Shown here: positions 1 through 8,325 of the stretch, piece by piece | Position numbering within the stretch: the stretch's first letter is position 1 | How the letters are laid out: the number at the start of each line of letters is the position of its first letter | NCBI GenBank assembly: GCA_946481615.1 | Contig: CAMLOR010000144.1 | Location: 1-8,325 of the forward strand | DNA: 8,325 nucleotides | From: an uncultured Aquimonas sp. | GTDB taxonomy: Bacteria; Pseudomonadota; Gammaproteobacteria; Xanthomonadales; Xanthomonadaceae | Direction: 5' to 3' | The notes under the pieces: model-generated | What the model was told of the DNA's origin: nothing | The model's input: only the letters and a program-made list of their open reading frames with translations | The model's database searches: none | Program-made: the position numbers and the translations under genes

Positions 1-72
1 GCCCCGCACTGGATGCCCGCCCGTTTGCGACAGTGCATGGACGCACTGACGAAAACCCCCGCGATCAGGCGG

Positions 73-93
73 CCGCGCGCGCGCAGCGCGCGG
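73..93. repeat. Perfect GC hairpin of alternating CG
   Basis: CCGCGCGC (73-80) and GCGCGCGG (86-93) are exact reverse complements around the five-base loop GCGCA. The 8-bp all-G/C stem would be very stable. No T-run follows directly on either strand; the nearest is the TTTT complement of 53-56, about 16 bases away on the minus strand. It is therefore not a classic intrinsic terminator. The alternating purine-pyrimidine run could also arise by chance in DNA this rich in G+C. Confidence 0.4.
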
Positions 94-219
94 GCGGCGC
101 AACCCATCCCCGAACCCCCGAGCGCCCCGCGACACGCTTCGCTCTCACCGAACGGAAGAATCCCGTACCGAGCACCTTGGCGTTCCTTGCGCATTCGCAC
201 CGGTCGTCGCCGGTTGCGC

Positions 220-240
220 GACGCGCTTCGCATCCGCGTC
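220..240. promoter_or_regulatory. Inverted repeat, possible operator or hairpin
   Basis: GACGCG (220-225) and CGCGTC (235-240) form a perfect 6-bp inverted repeat separated by nine bases. It lies about 25 bases before the candidate -10 box and just before the usual -35 position, where a regulator site would be plausible. A second weak inverted repeat, ACCGG/CCGGT, lies just upstream at 199-214. Short inverted repeats are common in sequence of this composition and no known operator is recognised, so confidence is low. Confidence 0.2.
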
Positions 241-265
241 ACGGCTCCGGCGAAATCGCGCGGCG

Positions 266-271
266 TAGAAT
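266..271 (+). promoter_or_regulatory. Candidate -10 box for the diguanylate cyclase
   Basis: TAGAAT matches five of six bases of the sigma-70 consensus TATAAT and is one of the few A/T-rich hexamers in this flank. The hexamer 17 bases upstream (GGCTCC, 243-248) is a poor -35, so any promoter would be weak or activator-dependent. Transcription from here would give a leader of roughly 105 bases before the cyclase start at 383. The call rests only on the hexamer and its position. Confidence 0.3.
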
Positions 272-323
272 GACCTCAGCCCGCATTCCGCAGCATTTCG
301 TGGCGGGTCGACCCGGTGCCGCG

Positions 324-386
324 ATGAAGTATCCCGTGATCGTCGAACCAGAGCCCGACAGCAACGTCATGCGCGTGGCCGCATGA
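324..386 (+). pseudogene. HicB-like N-terminal fragment or leader peptide
   Basis: An ATG at 324 opens a 20-codon frame beginning MKYPVIVEPEPDS and ending in a TGA that overlaps the cyclase ATG as ATGA (383-386). From memory, HicB-family antitoxins typically start with a pattern like MKYPVVIEPDPDG, followed by a GVTVPDLPGC-like stretch. That second part is absent here, and I did not see it continue in the other forward frames. This could be a decayed HicB remnant, a short leader peptide translationally coupled to the cyclase, or chance. The frame is open upstream to an ATG at 270 and beyond, but that part is low-complexity. There is no clear ribosome binding site. Twelve or so matching residues are weak evidence. 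Confidence 0.25.
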
Positions 387-2443
387 ACTGGCGCGCGGCC
401 GCCGCACTCGTGCTCTTCGCCACGGTCGGTGCCGCCGCCGAGCTCCCGCGTCATCCGCTCGAAGATCAGGCCCTGTCGGAACCCGAGCGCGTGCTGCGCG
501 AGATACCCGCGCTGGTGAAGCAGGCGCAGGACGGCAAGGACGCGCGCGAGGTGGCGCTGCTCGAGTTGGCGCGTGCCAACGCCTGCCGCGTGGTGGCGAA
601 CTGGGGCTGCCAGCGCGATGCAGGCGCCGCCGCCGGCGCCGCGGCGCGCGAGGCCCGCCTGCCCGCGCTCGAAGTGCGCGGCCTGATCGCGCAGGCGCGC
701 GGCTTCATGGCGCTGCAGGACTACACCCAGGGCGAACGGTTGCTCGGGCAGGCCGAACTGGTGCTCAAGCGCGCGCCGATTCCCGAACTCTCGGCCGACA
801 TCGATCTTGCGTACTCGTCGCTGAGCTACGCGCTGGGCAAGCACGCGCTGGCCGCCGAATACGCGCAGCGTGGCCTTGGTCGCCTCGGCCCCGGCGAGGC
901 CTTGCCGATGCAGGTGCGCCTGATGCGCAACCATGCGCGCAGCCTCGTGCATCTCGAACAGGTCGACGCCGCGCGCAAGGAGCTGCAGCGCGCGATCGCG
1001 GTGAGCGAGCGCTTCAACGATCCCAAGCTCGGTGCCGAGCTCTACCTGGAATCGGCGCGCCTGGCCCGCAGCGAAGGCAACATCGCGGAGCAGCGCGCCA
1101 ACGGCGAGAAAGTGCTGCAGCTCGGGACGACGCTGCAGAACAGCCAGCTCGCGGGCCTCGGGCACGAGGTGCTGGGCCTGGCCGCGCATGCCGCGGGCGA
1201 GCATGAAGACGCCATGCGCGAACTGGCCACCGCGCACGCCAACTTCCGCGCGCTCGGCCTCACCCGCGACGAACTGCGCGTGGCGCGCGACCTGCTCACC
1301 GTGATGCTCGACCTCGGTCGGCCCACGGCGGAACTGGAGCCGCTCGTGCGGCGCAATCTCGAACTCCACGCCGGCATCATGGCGGCCGACCGCGCCCAAC
1401 AGGCCGACGATTTCGACGCGCGTCTGAAATACGCGCAGCAGGAATTCGACGTGATGCGGCTGCAGACCGAGGCCGCGCTGGCGCAGGAACGCGAAACCTC
1501 GCTGGCCGCGACCAACCGCCTGACGCGTTTCCTCACGGTGCTCGCGGTCGGCACGCTGATCGTGCTCACGGCCTTCTTCCTGCTGCAGCGGCGCTCCAAT
1601 GCCAGCCTGCGCCGCGCGCTGCTCGCCTTGCGCGAGAGCGAGGCGCGCGCCACCGATCTGTTGCGCCTGTCCACCGGCTACGTGTTCCTGCACGATCGCG
1701 AAGGGCGGCTGCTCATGGTGAATCCCGCCACCGCGCAGGCCCTGGGCCTGCCGCCGCAGGCGCTCGAAGGGCGCAGCGTGCGCGAGTTCATCGCCGAGCC
1801 CACGGCCGAAGGCTTCGAACGCTATCTCGAGCGCGTGCTGCAGCACGGCCACGACGAAGGCCTGCTGCGCATCCGCACGCCGGAAGGCAGCCTGCGCCAC
1901 TGGCGCTACGGCAATCGCCTTTCCAGCAACGGGAGCGCCGCGGCCTACGTGGTGGGCCATGCCGTCGACGTGACCGAGCAGGTGGAACAGGCCGAAACGC
2001 TGCGCGAACACAGCCAGCGCGATCCGCTGACCGGCGCCTTCAATCGCCGCCACATCGAGGAGTTCGCGCGGCGCCATCACGACGCACGCTGGGCCGCGAT
2101 CAACGTCGACCTGGACCACTTCAAGCGCGTCAACGATCTGCACGGACACGATTACGGCGACCGCGTGCTGATCGAGTTCGCGCAGTTCCTGCAGCAGCGC
2201 GTGCGCGCCGAGGATGCCGTGATCCGCGCCGGCGGCGACGAATTCCTCGTGCTGCTGGGCGGCGCGGGCGAAAGCGCCTTGCCGGTGCTGGTGGAACGCC
2301 TGCAGCAGGACGCGATCCGCGCGCCGTGCCCGTTCTCGCTGGGCTGGGCGGTGCGCGAAGACCACGAATCGATCGCCGAAACGCTCTCCCGCGCCGATCA
2401 GGCGATGTACGAGCGGCGCGCGAAGGCACGCTCGGCAACCTGA
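383..2443 (+). CDS. Membrane-anchored TPR-PAS-GGDEF diguanylate cyclase
   Basis: This 686-residue protein is predicted to make cyclic di-GMP from two GTP at the inner membrane. Residues 1-19 look like a signal peptide with cleavage after AAA. Residues about 60-330 are helical repeats of TPR type (clearest from 135), predicted periplasmic. A charged, probably coiled-coil stretch (about 335-380) leads to one transmembrane helix at 383-401. A PAS/PAC domain spans about 417-533. The GGDEF domain starts at DPLTGAFNRR (547) and contains NVDLDHFKRVND (metal-binding Asp576), an intact GGDEF at 617-621, and RAED at 608-611 exactly five residues upstream, which is the allosteric inhibitory I-site. It ends in the usual ADQAMY motif. 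All key catalytic residues are present, so it should be active and product-inhibited. No EAL domain is present. The start at 383 is chosen for the signal peptide; the in-frame sequence back to the TAG at 266 offers no better start. The ribosome binding site is poor and the start overlaps an upstream stop (ATGA). The ligand is unknown. Confidence 0.93.
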   Translation: MNWRAAAALVLFATVGAAAELPRHPLEDQALSEPERVLREIPALVKQAQDGKDAREVALLELARANACRVVANWGCQRDAGAAAGAAAREARLPALEVRGLIAQARGFMALQDYTQGERLLGQAELVLKRAPIPELSADIDLAYSSLSYALGKHALAAEYAQRGLGRLGPGEALPMQVRLMRNHARSLVHLEQVDAARKELQRAIAVSERFNDPKLGAELYLESARLARSEGNIAEQRANGEKVLQLGTTLQNSQLAGLGHEVLGLAAHAAGEHEDAMRELATAHANFRALGLTRDELRVARDLLTVMLDLGRPTAELEPLVRRNLELHAGIMAADRAQQADDFDARLKYAQQEFDVMRLQTEAALAQERETSLAATNRLTRFLTVLAVGTLIVLTAFFLLQRRSNASLRRALLALRESEARATDLLRLSTGYVFLHDREGRLLMVNPATAQALGLPPQALEGRSVREFIAEPTAEGFERYLERVLQHGHDEGLLRIRTPEGSLRHWRYGNRLSSNGSAAAYVVGHAVDVTEQVEQAETLREHSQRDPLTGAFNRRHIEEFARRHHDARWAAINVDLDHFKRVNDLHGHDYGDRVLIEFAQFLQQRVRAEDAVIRAGGDEFLVLLGGAGESALPVLVERLQQDAIRAPCPFSLGWAVREDHESIAETLSRADQAMYERRAKARSAT

Positions 2444-2448
2444 CGTCG

Positions 2449-2466
2449 TTCCCGCGAAGGCGGGAA
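2449..2466. repeat. REP-like palindrome after the cyclase gene
   Basis: TTCCCGC (2449-2455) and GCGGGAA (2460-2466) form a perfect 7-bp stem around the loop GAAG, five bases after the cyclase TGA. The extended context, CGTTCCCGCGAAGGCGGGAACCCAG, resembles the dispersed palindromes with the core TTCCCGCGAA(A/G)GCGGGAA that I recall from many proteobacterial intergenic regions. In such a position it may act as an RNA 3'-end stabiliser or an aid to termination. No T-tract follows. Only one copy is visible in the window, so its repeated nature is inferred from familiarity. Confidence 0.65.
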
Positions 2467-2502
2467 CCCAGGTCCGATGCGCGTGGCGGTCCTGTGCGGC
2501 TG

Positions 2503-2518
2503 GCCCCTGTGTCGGGGC
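2503..2518. other. Short GCCCC/GGGGC stem-loop
   Basis: GCCCC (2503-2507) and GGGGC (2514-2518) pair around TGTGTC. The stem is only 5 bp and has no adjacent T-run. It lies midway between the two convergent genes and could assist termination from either side, but by itself it is weak. Confidence 0.25.
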
Positions 2519-2529
2519 ATCAGGCAGAC

Positions 2530-2561
2530 GCCGGCCGCTGCCAATGGCATCGCCGGCCGGC
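2530..2561 (-). terminator. Candidate stem-loop terminator of gltBD
   Basis: GCCGGCCG (2530-2537) pairs perfectly with CGGCCGGC (2554-2561). Inside the 16-base loop, TGCC (2539-2542) can pair with GGCA (2546-2549), giving an extended hairpin. It begins 15 bases past the gltD stop on the minus strand, the expected place for a 3'-end structure. The minus-strand sequence after it has no U-rich tract, so it is not a canonical intrinsic terminator. It may instead be a stability element or act with Rho. Confidence 0.4.
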
Positions 2562-2576
2562 CCGACCGGAGCGACG

Positions 2577-8325
<5,749 letters not shown>

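Larger units (their letters stand above)
1..382. other. Upstream region with no recognisable gene
   Basis: I see no convincing protein or RNA gene here. The open frames that cross it are arginine-, alanine- and proline-rich and low in complexity, as expected from random high-G+C sequence, and none shows a family motif. It holds an alternating CG hairpin (73-93), a GACGCG/CGCGTC inverted repeat (220-240), a possible -10 box (266-271) and a short HicB-like frame (324-386). It is most simply read as the 5' flank and leader of the rightward diguanylate cyclase. The upstream gene lies outside the window, so whether this flank is shared with a divergent gene cannot be judged. Confidence 0.6.

Noticed and set aside
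13..273. An 86-residue frame near the left edge as a possible small gene
   Set aside because: The sequence is Arg/Pro/Ala-rich without any motif, hydrophobic segment or ribosome binding site, and it runs through GC-rich hairpins.
239..2365. A 708-residue open frame antisense to the diguanylate cyclase, longer than the cyclase itself
   Set aside because: It is rich in Arg, Ala, Gln and His with no recognisable domain, and it mirrors the codon structure of a gene with clear GGDEF, PAS and signal-peptide features. Long antisense frames are expected when third positions are mostly G or C.
2444..2576. A short CRISPR-like or tRNA element between the convergent genes
   Set aside because: There are no regularly spaced direct repeats and no cloverleaf pattern, only three isolated inverted repeats.

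Overview
The window holds ordinary, well-conserved chromosomal genes from a high-G+C Gram-negative bacterium. The base composition, the E. coli-like (proteobacterial) glutamate synthase proteins, a periplasmic-TPR/PAS/GGDEF signalling protein and a TTCCCGC-GAAG-GCGGGAA palindrome all point to Proteobacteria. A Xanthomonadaceae-like gammaproteobacterium is my best guess, but this is inference from style, not a database match.

Layout: positions 1-382 contain no gene I can recognise. They hold GC-rich inverted repeats, a weak candidate promoter and a very short reading frame whose start resembles a HicB antitoxin. A full-length membrane-anchored diguanylate cyclase runs rightward at 383-2443. 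A 133-bp convergent intergenic region (2444-2576) carries three stem-loops, the first a REP-like palindrome five bases after the cyclase stop codon. Leftward from the right edge run gltB (glutamate synthase large subunit, 5' end cut off by the window) and gltD (small subunit). They overlap at their junction, so they almost certainly form one transcript entering from beyond 8325.

How the genes work together: GltB and GltD form NADPH-dependent glutamate synthase (GOGAT). GltD passes electrons from NADPH through FAD and 4Fe-4S clusters to the FMN and 3Fe-4S centre of GltB. There, ammonia released from glutamine is added to 2-oxoglutarate to make glutamate. The diguanylate cyclase is convergent with this operon and has no evident functional link to it; it likely makes cyclic di-GMP in response to a periplasmic or PAS-sensed signal.

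I do not see a previously undescribed system. Several very long open frames lie antisense to these genes, but they are composition-driven shadows. The items most worth a second look are the HicB-like mini-frame overlapping the cyclase start, the palindromes between the convergent genes, and the tandem GTG-ATG start of gltD.
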